DNA from: Allobosea sp035944375
Lineage (GTDB): Bacteria > Pseudomonadota > Alphaproteobacteria > Rhizobiales > Beijerinckiaceae
NCBI RefSeq assembly: GCF_035944375.1
Contig: NZ_DASZBE010000043.1
Reading direction: 5' to 3' (one strand)
DNA: 64,000 nucleotides
In this document: in pieces, positions 7,598 to 16,684 of the stretch
Layout of the letters: each line of letters opens with the position of its first letter
Numbering within the stretch: the stretch's first letter is position 1
Program-made: the position numbers and the translations under genes
Notes under the pieces: model-generated
Databases searched by the model: none
What the model was told of the DNA's origin: nothing
Seen by the model: the letters and a program-made list of their open reading frames with translations, nothing else

Positions 7598-7605
7598 GGG
7601 CGCTC

Positions 7606-8274
7606 GTGGACTGGGTCGCGTTCTCGCTCTCGATCAAGTTGGGTCTCGTGACCGTGGCGGTGCTGTTGCCGGTCGGCGTGTTCGTCGGACGCTGGCTCGC
7701 CTATGCCCGCTTCTCCGGAAAGGGCTTCGTCGAGGCGGCGCTGGCCTTGCCGCTGGTGCTGCCGCCGACGGTCGTCGGTTACTACCTGCTCGTCAGCGTC
7801 GGCGGAGCGACCCCGATCGGCCAGGTCTGGGCGGCGACCTTCGGCCATAACCTCGTCTTTTCCTTCGAGGGGCTGGTGCTGGCCTCGGTGATCGTCAATC
7901 TGCCCTTCGCGATCCAGCCGGCGCAGCGGGCCTTCGAGGCGATCGCGCCCGAAATCCGCGAGGCGGCCGCCGTGTCGGGCCTGTCGCCCTGGTCCGTTCT
8001 GCGGCGGATCGAGCTTCCGCTGGCCTGGCAGGGGATCCTGATGGGGCTGGTGCTGACCTTCGCCCACACCCTGGGCGAGTTCGGCGTCGTCCTGATGGTC
8101 GGCGGATCGATCCCGGGGGAAACGAAGACCGTCGCGATCGCGATCTATGACCGGGTTCAGGCCTTCGACACGGCCAGCGCCGGCATCATGGCGGCGACGC
8201 TGCTGGTGATGTCGCTGGCGACGCTGGGACTGATTTACCGCCTCTCCTCGCAGGTCGGACGCCGGCATGGCTGA
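7606..8274 (+). CDS. modB: Molybdate ABC transporter permease ModB
   Basis: A 222-residue inner-membrane permease starting at GTG 7606, with about five or six hydrophobic helices. The cytoplasmic coupling loop EAAAVSGLSPWSVLRRIELPLAWQGIL is the conserved EAA motif that docks on ModC. The GEFGVVLMVGGSIPGETKT stretch is characteristic of ModB and related tungstate permeases. It overlaps modC by eight bases, indicating coupled translation. Confidence 0.94.
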   Translation: MDWVAFSLSIKLGLVTVAVLLPVGVFVGRWLAYARFSGKGFVEAALALPLVLPPTVVGYYLLVSVGGATPIGQVWAATFGHNLVFSFEGLVLASVIVNLPFAIQPAQRAFEAIAPEIREAAAVSGLSPWSVLRRIELPLAWQGILMGLVLTFAHTLGEFGVVLMVGGSIPGETKTVAIAIYDRVQAFDTASAGIMAATLLVMSLATLGLIYRLSSQVGRRHG

Positions 8275-9391
8275 CGATGCGCTCACGGTCACGTTGCAGC
8301 AGAAGGGACCGATCCCGCTGGATCTGACCCTGTCCTGCGCGGCTGGCGATGTCCTGGCGCTGGTGGGGCCATCCGGCAGCGGCAAGTCGACGATCCTGCG
8401 CAGCATCGCCGGCCTGTATCGTCCGGAGGTTGGACGGGTTTCGGTGGGAGCGGCGACCTGGCTGGACACGTCGCGCCGGATCGATTGGCCGCCCTATCGC
8501 CGGCGGGTCGGTCTCGTCTTCCAGAATTATGCGCTGTTTCCCCATATGACGGCGCTGGCGAATGTGGCGGCGGCGCTCGGCCATCTGCCCCGTCAGGAGC
8601 GGTCGCGCCGGGCCGGCGAACTGCTCGAACTCGTCCATCTGGGTGATCTCCACGGGCGCAGGCCGGCGGAACTCTCAGGCGGCCAGCAGCAGCGCGTCGC
8701 CGTCGCGCGGGCGCTGGCGCGCGATCCCGACGTGCTTTTGCTCGACGAGCCGTTCTCCGCCGTCGATCGGGTGACGCGCCAGCGGCTCTACGGCGAACTG
8801 CGGGAGCTGAGTCGTGCCTTCCCGATCCCGATCCTCGTCGTGACGCATGATTTCGACGAAGCGGCGCGCGTCGCCAACCGGATGTGCCTGCTGGACCGGG
8901 GGAGGATCCTCCAGACCGGGACGCCGCGCGATGTCCTGGCCCGGCCGTCGAGCGTCCAGGCGGCCCGGCTGGTCGATCTGCGGAACGTCTTCGAGGCCCG
9001 CATCCTGTCGCAGGACGGGCCGCTGACGATCCTCGACTGGAACGGCCGGACCCTGCAGGCCACCCGCAGCGAGGCTCATCAGGCCGGGGCGAAGGTGGCC
9101 TGGGCGATCGCGGGAACGCAGGTGCTGCTCAGCCGCACCGACCTCGATCAGGCCGACAGCCAGCCAAACCGCTTCTCGGCGACGATCCGCGATCTCGTCC
9201 ATCTCAGCGAGAGCCTGGCCGTCACCGTCGTCCTCGACGGGCCCGACGCGCCCGTGCTGTCGATGACCCTGCCTGCGCATTACGCCCGCAGGACGGGGCT
9301 GGGGCCCGGCTCGGTGGTCACCGTCGCCCTCATGCCGGAAGGCATTCACGTCATGACGGCCGAGGGCGAGGGCCCGTCGGACCGCGGCTGA
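8267..9391 (+). CDS. modC: Molybdate ABC transporter ATPase ModC
   Basis: A 374-residue protein. The nucleotide-binding domain has Walker A GPSGSGKS, Q-loop FQNYALFPHM, signature LSGGQQQRVA, Walker B VLLLDEP and switch VTHDFDEA. The region after about residue 230 holds the MOP/TOBE-type domain of ModC that binds oxyanion or dimerises. It is the last gene of modABC and ends nine bases before the convergent cupin gene, with no clear hairpin between them. Confidence 0.94.
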   Translation: MADDALTVTLQQKGPIPLDLTLSCAAGDVLALVGPSGSGKSTILRSIAGLYRPEVGRVSVGAATWLDTSRRIDWPPYRRRVGLVFQNYALFPHMTALANVAAALGHLPRQERSRRAGELLELVHLGDLHGRRPAELSGGQQQRVAVARALARDPDVLLLDEPFSAVDRVTRQRLYGELRELSRAFPIPILVVTHDFDEAARVANRMCLLDRGRILQTGTPRDVLARPSSVQAARLVDLRNVFEARILSQDGPLTILDWNGRTLQATRSEAHQAGAKVAWAIAGTQVLLSRTDLDQADSQPNRFSATIRDLVHLSESLAVTVVLDGPDAPVLSMTLPAHYARRTGLGPGSVVTVALMPEGIHVMTAEGEGPSDRG

Positions 9392-9400
9392 CCGGCCTGC

Positions 9401-9925
9401 TCAGCCTGGCGGATGCTTGTGGATCGGATCGACCCAGTAGACCGATTCCGGCGCCTCGACCGGGTCGACATCGGTGATGTTGACCACCACCGCCTCGTTG
9501 TCCGAACGCACCAGCACGCATTCGAGCGGGTTGTCGGGGTCGGCGTTGATCTCCTGATGCGGCACGAAGGGCGGCACATAGATGAAGTCGCCCGGGCCGG
9601 CCTCGGCAACGAACTCCAGCCGCTCGCCCCAGCGCATCCGCGCCTTGCCGCGCACGACATAGATCACGCTTTCCAGTTCGCCATGGTGGTGCACGCCGGT
9701 CTTGGCATTGGGCTGGATCGAGACCGTGCCCGCCCAGATCTTCTGCGCGCCGACGCGGGCATGGTTGATGGCCGCCTGCCGGAACATGCCCGGCGTCTGG
9801 GCGGTGTTGTGATCGAGCCTGTCGCCGGTGATGACGCGCACGCCATCATGCTTCCAGCGCGGCTCGTCGTCCTGGCCGTGGTCGTGCGCATGATCGTGCG
9901 GATGGTCGTGGTCGTGATTGCTCAT
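9401..9925 (-). CDS. Cupin-domain protein with histidine-rich N-terminus
   Basis: A 174-residue single-domain cupin. Metal-site motifs are GVHHHGELESVIYV (cupin motif 1) and PPFVPHQEIN (motif 2). The first 17 residues alternate His and Asp (MSNHDHDHPHDHAHDHG), which could bind or store metal ions such as Zn, Ni or Cu. There is no signal peptide, so it is cytoplasmic. It converges on modC. The reaction is unknown; cupins of this size include dioxygenases, isomerases and metal-binding sensors. Confidence 0.85.
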   Translation of the reverse strand: MSNHDHDHPHDHAHDHGQDDEPRWKHDGVRVITGDRLDHNTAQTPGMFRQAAINHARVGAQKIWAGTVSIQPNAKTGVHHHGELESVIYVVRGKARMRWGERLEFVAEAGPGDFIYVPPFVPHQEINADPDNPLECVLVRSDNEAVVVNITDVDPVEAPESVYWVDPIHKHPPG

Positions 9926-9985
9926 CGGGCGGCTCCTCCGCGGCGAGGGTAGGGCAGATGCGGCGCCTGGGGAACCGCCTCTCCG

Positions 9986-11533
9986 TCAGGCCGGGTGGGC
10001 GGCCGCGGCCGGGACCCTCCGCAGCAGGACCACGGCGATCACGGCGGTGACGACCAGGCCGACCGTCGCGACCAGCGCCGAGAGCTGCATGCCCGCAACG
10101 AAGGCGCCCCGGGCCGCCGCCAGGAGGCTCGCGGCGAGATCGGCCGGCAGCCGCGCCGCTTCCGCGACGGCGCCGCCGAGCGTCGCCGCAGCGCTGCGGG
10201 CGGCTTCGGGAGCGAGACCTGCCGGCTGGGTCAGGGCCATCCGGCTGCGATAGACGGCGGTGACGATGCTGCCGAGGACCGCGATGCCGACGGCGCCGCC
10301 GAATTCCAGGCTGGTCTCGGAGATCGCTGCGGCGGAGCCGGCGCGCTCCGGCGGGGCGCTGCCGACGACGAGCTCCGTCGTCAACGCCACGACCGGGGTG
10401 AAGCCGAGCGAGAAGATAACCGAGGCGACGACGACCAGCCCGACGCTCGTGTCCGTGTCGATGCGCGAGAGCAGGGCGAAGCCCAGCGCCGCCATGGTCA
10501 GGCCCATCGCCATGATCTGGGCGGGCCGGAAGCGGTGGGCCAGCACGGGCACGATCGGCGTGCCCAGGATGAAGGCCAGCGCAGAGGGGAGGCTCCAGAG
10601 CCCCGCTTCGAGCGGGGAGAAGCCCCGGACCAGCTGCAGATACTGGCCGATGAAAAGGAAGCTGCCGAACAGGAAGAGGAAGCCGAGCACGTTGATCGCC
10701 AGCGCTGCGCTGATCACCGGATTGCGGAACAGGCGCAAATCGAGGAACGGATCGGCGAGACGGCGCTGCCGGCGCAGGAAGAGACTGCCGATGGCGAGGC
10801 CCGCGAGGATGGGCAGCGCGGCCTGCCAGCCGGCGCCGTGCTCCGCCATGTGCTTGATGCCGTAGATCACCGCCAGGACCGCCGCGAGCGAAAGCGCCGC
10901 GCTGGCGAGATCGATCCGGCCGGCATCGGGGTCCTTGAACTCCGGCAGCAGGAAAGGGCCGAGCACCAGCAGCAGGATCATCACGGGCACGCCGACCAGG
11001 AAGACCGAGCCCCACCAGTAATGCTGCAGCAGGAGACCGCCGACGAGCGGGCCGATCGCGCCGCCGGCCGAGAAGCTCGCGATCCAGATGCCGATGGCGA
11101 AGGTTCGTTCCTGCGGATCGAGGAACATGTTGCGGATCAGCGACAGCGTCGAGGGCGCCAGCGTCGCGCCGGCGATGCCGAGCAGGGCCCGGGTCGCGAT
11201 CAGCATCTCGGCGCTGGTCGAGAAGGCCGCGAGGATCGACGCCAGCCCAAAGGCGGCGGCGCCGATCAGCAGGAGCTTGCGCCTGCCGATCTTGTCGCCG
11301 AGCGTCCCCATGGTGATCAGCGAGCCCGCGACCATGAAGCCGTAGATGTCGACGATCCAGAGCAGTTGCGCCGCGCTCGGCTTGAGATCGACGCTGAGCT
11401 GCGGGATCGCGAGGTTCAGGACGGTGAGGTCCATCGAATAGAGCAGGCAGGGCAGGGCGATCACGGCCAGCCCCAGCCAGTCCCGGCGCGTCGCCTTTGC
11501 CGGGGTTGCCGTGATCTCGGGGGCGGGCGTCAT
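9986..11533 (-). CDS. MFS drug:H+ antiporter, DHA2 family (14 TM)
   Basis: A 515-residue inner-membrane transporter with about 14 hydrophobic helices, as in EmrB, QacA and SmvA. Motif A appears as GTLGDKIGRRKLL after the second helix, and MDLTVLNLAIPQLS in helix 1 is typical of DHA2 pumps. RALLGIAGATLAPSTLSLI matches motif B. A C-terminal Ala-rich loop before the last helix also fits SmvA-like proteins. No membrane-fusion partner or TetR regulator is adjacent, so it may act alone on cationic or hydrophobic compounds; substrates cannot be predicted. Confidence 0.9.
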   Translation of the reverse strand: MTPAPEITATPAKATRRDWLGLAVIALPCLLYSMDLTVLNLAIPQLSVDLKPSAAQLLWIVDIYGFMVAGSLITMGTLGDKIGRRKLLLIGAAAFGLASILAAFSTSAEMLIATRALLGIAGATLAPSTLSLIRNMFLDPQERTFAIGIWIASFSAGGAIGPLVGGLLLQHYWWGSVFLVGVPVMILLLVLGPFLLPEFKDPDAGRIDLASAALSLAAVLAVIYGIKHMAEHGAGWQAALPILAGLAIGSLFLRRQRRLADPFLDLRLFRNPVISAALAINVLGFLFLFGSFLFIGQYLQLVRGFSPLEAGLWSLPSALAFILGTPIVPVLAHRFRPAQIMAMGLTMAALGFALLSRIDTDTSVGLVVVASVIFSLGFTPVVALTTELVVGSAPPERAGSAAAISETSLEFGGAVGIAVLGSIVTAVYRSRMALTQPAGLAPEAARSAAATLGGAVAEAARLPADLAASLLAAARGAFVAGMQLSALVATVGLVVTAVIAVVLLRRVPAAAAHPA

Positions 11534-11717
11534 CGTCTTGGTCCGTGCTGCTGTCCGCGACGGTCGCAGCCGCCTCTCGGTTTGTGTGGGTGAGGAGCCT
11601 TATGACGGGCGCCACGACCCGCCTGTGATAGCAGGCAGCGTCGCCTGCCGCCCAGAATGGTTATCCCGTTGGTTGAGTATCGTCCGGCGACGTGCCGGTC
11701 AACGGGAGGCGGCGCGG

Positions 11718-12575
11718 CTAGCCGCGCTTCGCCGGCCCCGTCGCGAGCGGGCGGTCGCTGGCGCCCCATTCGGCCCAGGAGCCGTCATAGAGGGCGCGGG
11801 CCGGTTTGCCGATCGTCTCCAGCGCCGTCGACAGGATCGCCGCCGAGACGCCCGAGCCGCAGCTCGTGATCAGCGGCCGGTCGAGATCGACGCCTGCCTC
11901 GGCAAAGGCGGCGGCCATGGCCTCCGGCGACCGGAGCTGCCCGTTCTCGACGATCGCGGGGAAGGGCAGGTTGAGCGAGCCGGGCATGTGGCCGGAGCGG
12001 ACGCCGGCGCGCGGCTCCGGCGCCTCGCCGCGGAAGCGGTCGCCCGGGCGAGCATCGACGACCTGCGCAGTGCCCTCGGCCAGGGCGCGGGCGACATCGC
12101 CGGCATCGGCGACGGCGGAATGGTCGAGACGGGCGGTGAAACTGCGTGGCGCGCGCGCCTTGGGCGAGCCCTGCTCGATCGGGCGATTCTCGGACTGCCA
12201 TTTGGGAAAGCCGCCGTCGAGAATCACCACGTCCTTGGCGCCGAAGGTGCGGAAGGTCCAGCGCACGCGCGGCGCCGCAAACAGGCCGAGCCCGTCATAG
12301 ACGACGATGCGCATGCCGTCGCCGATGCCCATGGCGCCGACCGCGGCGGCGAAGGCCTCCGGGCGCGGCAGCATGTGCGGCAGGTCTGAGCCGGTGTCCT
12401 TGACCGCGTCGATGTCGAAGCGCAGCGCGCCGGGAATGCGCCGCTCGGCATAGTCCGCATGGGGATCGCGGGCATGGACCGGCAGATACCAGGAGCCGTC
12501 GACCACGACGATGTCGGGCGCGTCCAGGCGCTCGGCGAGCCACTCGGTCGAGACGAAAACGGTGTCGCGGGGCAT
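11718..12575 (-). CDS. sseA: 3-mercaptopyruvate/thiosulfate sulfurtransferase
   Basis: A 285-residue tandem rhodanese. The N-terminal domain (residues 5-130) is inactive. The C-terminal domain carries the active loop CGSGVSAA with Cys239, the form typical of mercaptopyruvate sulfurtransferase. Preceding signatures are YLPVHARDPHADYAERRIPGA and VRSGHMPGSLNLPF. The ATG at 12575 follows GAGGAAACC; an upstream extension of the frame to 12851 lies inside the next gene and is rejected. It transfers sulfane sulfur to thiophilic acceptors in the cytoplasm. The alaX gene upstream on the same strand is 58 bases away. Confidence 0.92.
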   Translation of the reverse strand: MPRDTVFVSTEWLAERLDAPDIVVVDGSWYLPVHARDPHADYAERRIPGALRFDIDAVKDTGSDLPHMLPRPEAFAAAVGAMGIGDGMRIVVYDGLGLFAAPRVRWTFRTFGAKDVVILDGGFPKWQSENRPIEQGSPKARAPRSFTARLDHSAVADAGDVARALAEGTAQVVDARPGDRFRGEAPEPRAGVRSGHMPGSLNLPFPAIVENGQLRSPEAMAAAFAEAGVDLDRPLITSCGSGVSAAILSTALETIGKPARALYDGSWAEWGASDRPLATGPAKRG

Positions 12576-12633
12576 GGCGGAGGTTTCCTCGTCGGCTTCT
12601 TGTGTGGATGGGTCCTGGTATCCGGCGTCGCCC

Positions 12634-13350
12634 TCAGGCGAGCGCGATCCGGACGCGCCGGTTCTGCTTGCCCTTCTTTTCGATATCCGTGACCGCGACA
12701 AGGCCGATCTCGGCGGTGTTGCGGACATGGGTGCCGCCGCAGGGCTGCAGATCGATGTCGCCGATCGCGACGAGCCGGATGCGGCCCGAGCCGCGCGGCG
12801 GCTGGACCGACATCGTCTTGACGAGGCCGGGATTGGCGTCGAGCTCGGCATCGGTGATCCAGCGCTCGGTCACGGCGGCGTTGCGTGCCACCAGCGCGTT
12901 CAGCTTTTCGGCGATCTCGGCCTTGTCGAGCCCGCCTTCGGGAATGTCAAAATCGAGGCGGCCATCGCCGTCGCCGATCGCGCCGCCGGTGACCGGGAAG
13001 GGCAGGACGACGCTGAGCAGATGCAGCGCCGTGTGGATGCGCATGCGCTTCAGCCGGCGCTCCCAGTCGAGGACGGCGGTCACCGCCTCACCGGGCTGCG
13101 GCGCGGGCTGGCCCTCCAGCGGCACATGCAGGATGCGGCTGCGGTCCTGCGGATCATAGATCGCGCTGCCGATCGCGATTGTGGAGCCATCGGCCCGGCG
13201 CAGCAGGCCGGCATCGCCGGGCTGGCCGCCGCCGGTGGCGTAGAAGACGGTCTTGTCCAGTTCGATGCCGCCGCGCTCATTGATCGCCAGCACGGTGGCG
13301 GGGGTCTCGGCGAGATAGGCGTCGTCGCGGAAGAGCAGGGCGGTGGTCAT
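12634..13350 (-). CDS. AlaX-type alanyl-tRNA editing protein
   Basis: A 238-residue free-standing editing domain that hydrolyses mischarged Ser- or Gly-tRNA(Ala). The zinc site is complete: HTALH (about residue 106) and the PCGGTHV motif (about residue 208). The N-terminal FYATGGGQPGDAG block is the conserved substrate loop. Length suits the AlaX-M class, which retains the small N-terminal extension. It is upstream of sseA on the same strand and possibly co-transcribed. Confidence 0.92.
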   Translation of the reverse strand: MTTALLFRDDAYLAETPATVLAINERGGIELDKTVFYATGGGQPGDAGLLRRADGSTIAIGSAIYDPQDRSRILHVPLEGQPAPQPGEAVTAVLDWERRLKRMRIHTALHLLSVVLPFPVTGGAIGDGDGRLDFDIPEGGLDKAEIAEKLNALVARNAAVTERWITDAELDANPGLVKTMSVQPPRGSGRIRLVAIGDIDLQPCGGTHVRNTAEIGLVAVTDIEKKGKQNRRVRIALA

Positions 13351-13544
13351 GGGTCTCGCACTCTTGGGATTCGTCCCGGCGGTCGCGCCGGGGGCATCGG
13401 CATGGCGTAGCGAGACTGCACCGATCCCGGCTCCGGCGCTACAGCGCGCTCGTGCGGACGGTCCGCGGCCGTGACGACGGAGGAGGGCTTCCGTCCGCCC
13501 CGCGCAGGGCCTAGATAGGCGGTCTTCCCCTTCAGCGAGGTCCC

Positions 13545-14339
13545 ATGTCCCTGCCGCGCATGCAGCCGAGCGACGGCATCGCCTGGATCACCGGCGCGAG
13601 TACGGGCATCGGGGAAGCCCTTGCGCTCGAACTGGCGCGGCGCGGCTGGAGCGTCGCGATCACGGCGCGGCGGCTCGACCTGCTCGAGGACGTCGCGCGA
13701 CGGGCGGAAGGGTTGCACGGCCGCATCGTCGCCCATGCCGGCGACGTCACCGATTCCGCCGCGATGCAGGCGGTCGTCGACGGCATCGAGAGCGTCCATG
13801 GTCCGATCGCGCTCGCCGTGCTGAATGCCGGCATCGCACCCGAGTCGGACGGCCTCCTCGACATGGAGGCCTTCGAGCGAATCATCGCGGTCAATCTCGT
13901 CGGCGTCGCCCGCGGCCTGTCGGCAGTCCTGGACCGCATGGTCGCACGCGGCCGCGGGCAGATCGCCGTCAACGCCTCGGTCGCCGGCTATGGTGGGCTG
14001 CCGGGCGCCTCCGCCTATGGCGTCTCCAAGGCGGCCGTGATCCATCTCTGCGAGACGCTGAAGTTCGACTGCGACCGGGCGGGGATTTCCCTCCAGCTGG
14101 TCAATCCGGGCTGGGTCGACACGCCGATGACGCGCCCCAAGACGGTGCCGATGCCCTTCATCATCACCCCGGCGGCGGCGGCGCGGCGTATCGCCGACGG
14201 TCTGGCGTCGGGCGGCTTCGAGGTCACCTTCCCGCGCCGCCTGTCCTGGCTGCTCAAGGCGGTGAACCTGCTGCCCTATCCGGCCTATTTCTGGCTGCTG
14301 CGGCAGGCGTCCCGACGTAAAGGCGCCAGGACGCTCTGA
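13545..14339 (+). CDS. Short-chain dehydrogenase/reductase (SDR)
   Basis: A 264-residue classical SDR. The nucleotide-binding motif is TGASTGIG (residues 17-24), NAG follows in VLNAGIAP, and the catalytic Ser-Tyr-Lys lies in NASVAGYGGLPGASAYGVSK. The C-terminal region RRLSWLLKAVNLLPYPAYFWLL is hydrophobic, as in SDRs that act on lipid or fatty-acyl substrates near the membrane. It converges with the photolyase gene. Substrate unknown. Confidence 0.88.
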   Translation: MSLPRMQPSDGIAWITGASTGIGEALALELARRGWSVAITARRLDLLEDVARRAEGLHGRIVAHAGDVTDSAAMQAVVDGIESVHGPIALAVLNAGIAPESDGLLDMEAFERIIAVNLVGVARGLSAVLDRMVARGRGQIAVNASVAGYGGLPGASAYGVSKAAVIHLCETLKFDCDRAGISLQLVNPGWVDTPMTRPKTVPMPFIITPAAAARRIADGLASGGFEVTFPRRLSWLLKAVNLLPYPAYFWLLRQASRRKGARTL

Positions 14340-14349
14340 GCCACGGGCG

Positions 14350-15801
14350 TCAGTCCCTAGTCGCGGCCAGGGCCGTCAGCGCCCGCTCGCGGCCGGCGTC
14401 GAGGTCGACGATCGGCCGCGGATAGCTCTCGCCGAGCCCGATCCCGGCGCGGCGCAGGGTGCCGGCATCGGCCTTCCAGGGCTCGTGGATCAGCGAATCC
14501 GGCAAGGCCGCGATCTCCGGCACCCAGCGACGGACATAAAGGCCGTCGGGATCGAATTTCAGCCCCTGCGTGACCGGGTTAAAGATCCGGAAATAGGGCG
14601 CGGCGTCGGCGCCCGAGCCAGCGACCCACTGCCAGCTGGCGGCGTTGTTGGCCGGATCGGCATCGACCAGCGTGTCCCAGAACCAGGCCTCGCCCTCGCG
14701 CCAGTCGATCAGCAGGTGCTTGATCAGGAAGGAGGCGACGATCATCCGGACGCGGTTGTGCATCCAGCCGGTGGTCCAGAGCTCGCGCAGGCCCGCATCG
14801 ATGATGGGGTAGCCGGTCGCTCCGCGCTGCCAGGCCTTCAGCGCGGCCTCGTCGCGGCGCCAGGGGAAGGCATCGAAACGGGCGTTGAAATTCCGCGTCG
14901 CGAGTTCGGGATTGTAGAACAGCAGATGATAGGAGAATTCGCGCCAGCCGATCTCCGACAGGAACTTCTCGGCATCGGACGAGGAGGCTGCGGCCTCGCC
15001 GCTGTCGACGGCGGTGCGCGTCGCATGCCAGATCTGCCGCGGGCCGATCTCGCCGAAGCGCAGATGTGGCGACAGGCGCGAGGTCGAGACGTAATCGGGC
15101 CGGTTGCGGCCCTCGCCATAGCCGTCGAGCGGGCCGGTGAGAAAATCCGTCAGTGCCGCGGCCGCGCCGGCCTCGCCGGGCGTCCAGGCTTCACGCAGGC
15201 CGCCAGCCCAGTCCGGGCTCGTCGGCTCGAGGGCCAACGTTTCGAGCGTCACCGCCATCGCCGCAACAGGCTGCGGCAACGTGAGTGGAAGGACCCGTTC
15301 CGGAGCCGGCCGGGGCGCCGGCGGCTCGCCCAGCGCGCGCGCGGCACGCCAATAGGGTGAGAACACCTTCATCGGGTCGCCGGTCTTGGTGGTGACCTGC
15401 CAGGGCTCGTTCAGCAGCGCGGCGTTGAAGGTCGCGACGCGGTGGCCGGCCGTCGTCAGCGCGGTCTTCAGATCGGTGTCGAGACCGATTGCTGCGCCTT
15501 CATAGCGTCGGCTCCAGGTGACGAGATCGACCTTCGCCTGCGCCGCGACACGCGGCAGGATCTCGGCCGGATCGCCTCGCATGATGACGAGTTCGCCGCC
15601 GCGCTGCGCGAGCGAGGCGCCGAGCGAGGCCAGCGAGCGCGACAGCCACCAGCGACTCGCAGCACCGGGAGCGCGCCGCGCGCCGCCCTCGTCGAGGATG
15701 TAGAGGCACAGGGTCGGGCCGTTCTCGACCGCGGCCGCCAGGGCCGGATTGTCGGCAAGGCGCAGATCGTCGCGAAACCAGTGGAGGGATGAGGCTGCCA
15801 T
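14350..15801 (-). CDS. phrB: Deoxyribodipyrimidine photolyase (CPD photolyase, cryptochrome family)
   Basis: A 483-residue light-driven DNA repair enzyme that splits cyclobutane pyrimidine dimers. The N-terminal antenna domain begins LHWFRDDLRLADNPAL; the C-terminal FAD domain shows TSRLSPHLRFGEI, WREFSYHLLFYNPEL, AWQRGATGYPIIDAGLRELWTTGWMHNR and DADPANNAASWQWVAGSGADAAPYFRIFNP. These are the class I CPD photolyase FAD and DNA contacts. Length is standard and no residue is obviously missing. Confidence 0.95.
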   Translation of the reverse strand: MAASSLHWFRDDLRLADNPALAAAVENGPTLCLYILDEGGARRAPGAASRWWLSRSLASLGASLAQRGGELVIMRGDPAEILPRVAAQAKVDLVTWSRRYEGAAIGLDTDLKTALTTAGHRVATFNAALLNEPWQVTTKTGDPMKVFSPYWRAARALGEPPAPRPAPERVLPLTLPQPVAAMAVTLETLALEPTSPDWAGGLREAWTPGEAGAAAALTDFLTGPLDGYGEGRNRPDYVSTSRLSPHLRFGEIGPRQIWHATRTAVDSGEAAASSSDAEKFLSEIGWREFSYHLLFYNPELATRNFNARFDAFPWRRDEAALKAWQRGATGYPIIDAGLRELWTTGWMHNRVRMIVASFLIKHLLIDWREGEAWFWDTLVDADPANNAASWQWVAGSGADAAPYFRIFNPVTQGLKFDPDGLYVRRWVPEIAALPDSLIHEPWKADAGTLRRAGIGLGESYPRPIVDLDAGRERALTALAATRD

Positions 15802-15910
15802 GCGCGAGAGCTAACGCTTGGTCGCCCGCCGCGCCAGCAGGGCGAATGCGGCAGGAGGAAGCAGGCGGGGCCTCGCCTCCCGCCGCTGGTCCATCAACCG
15901 TCCGAAGGTG

Positions 15911-16198
15911 TCACCAGGTGCGGTCCCATTGGCGGTCGCGGCGGTAATAGCGACGTTCATAGCCGCGCGGGGGCGGGCCGTAATGGCGGCGATAGCCATA
16001 GCCCTGGCCGCGATAGCGGTTCCGAGGGCCGTAATAGCGGCCTCCCGACCCCTCATTGCCGCGAATTTGGGCGAGTTCGATGTGGGCTGCCGCCATGCCG
16101 GATGCGACCGGCGGCGGGGCGATGGGAGCCGCCTCCGAGGAGCCGGGCGCCATGCCCAGACCCAGCGTCATCGCGGCCGCGAGAATCACGTTGCGCAT
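15911..16198 (-). CDS. Small secreted Arg/Tyr/Gly-rich protein
   Basis: A 95-residue protein with a clear signal peptide (MRNVILAAAMTLGLGMAPGSSEAA). After residue 45 the mature part is almost entirely Arg, Tyr, Gly and Pro with repeated RRYYR / RGYGYRRHYG units, giving a very basic, disordered tail. GGGGAGA precedes the ATG at 16198. It resembles small secreted proteins common in Bosea, Methylobacterium and Bradyrhizobium, sometimes related to BA14K, but I see no defined domain. The role is unknown; charge suggests envelope or polysaccharide contact. Confidence 0.72.
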   Translation of the reverse strand: MRNVILAAAMTLGLGMAPGSSEAAPIAPPPVASGMAAAHIELAQIRGNEGSGGRYYGPRNRYRGQGYGYRRHYGPPPRGYERRYYRRDRQWDRTW

Positions 16199-16404
16199 AT
16201 GTTGTCTCCCCGGGTGAGATTCGCGGTCTTGCGGCCTCTGCCGGTTGAACGTCTCACGCGCCGGATGGTTGCACCAGCAGCGCAAGCTGGCGCGCCGATC
16301 AGCCCGGGCGAGTCCTGGCATCCGATCTCTCGACGGAGATTGTCCCGTCCTGGTCGGCGCCGGCCGGCGGCCTGGCGCGGCAGCCGGGTCGGCCCGGAAA
16401 AGAG

Positions 16405-16432
16405 AAAGGCCCGTGGCTGGGCACGGGCCTTT
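16405..16432 (-). terminator. Rho-independent terminator of tRNA-Asn
   Basis: Eleven-base arms AAAGGCCCGTG / CACGGGCCTTT around a six-base loop, followed on the minus strand by CTCTTTT. It begins nine bases beyond the tRNA-Asn CCA end, the expected place for its terminator. Confidence 0.8.
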
Positions 16433-16443
16433 CGAAACACTGG

Positions 16444-16515
16444 CTCCCGGAGCAGGATTCGAACCTGCGACCAATCGATTAACAGTCGATTGCTCTACCG
16501 CTGAGCTATCCGGGA
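16444..16515 (-). tRNA. tRNA-Asn (GTT)
   Basis: Minus-strand cloverleaf starting TCCCGGATAGCTCAG, anticodon loop CTGTTAA with GTT, T-arm GGTTCGAATCC, and acceptor pairing TCCCGGA/TCCGGGA with discriminator G. The CCA end is encoded at 16441-16443. The gene is 72 bases without CCA. Confidence 0.97.
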
Positions 16516-16684
16516 TCGGTGGCCGCGTATAGCGACGCCATTCGGGCGACGCAACCCCTTTTCCAACCGCTCTCCCGGAATGGCGCCGATCTGCGCCGTC
16601 CCGCTCCATGGCAGTTGCAGCGCGGCTCGGCATATGGTTATAGCGGGCCATCGGATCGGCGCTGCGGCGTTTCGGTCCGCGGAA

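Noticed and set aside
11665..11706. CCCGTTG...CAACGGG inverted repeat upstream of the MFS gene
   Set aside because: Seven-base arms 28 bases apart are expected by chance in GC-rich DNA.
12576..12851. N-terminal extension of sseA
   Set aside because: Overlaps the alaX 3' end in another frame and has no rhodanese similarity; ATG 12575 fits the family start.
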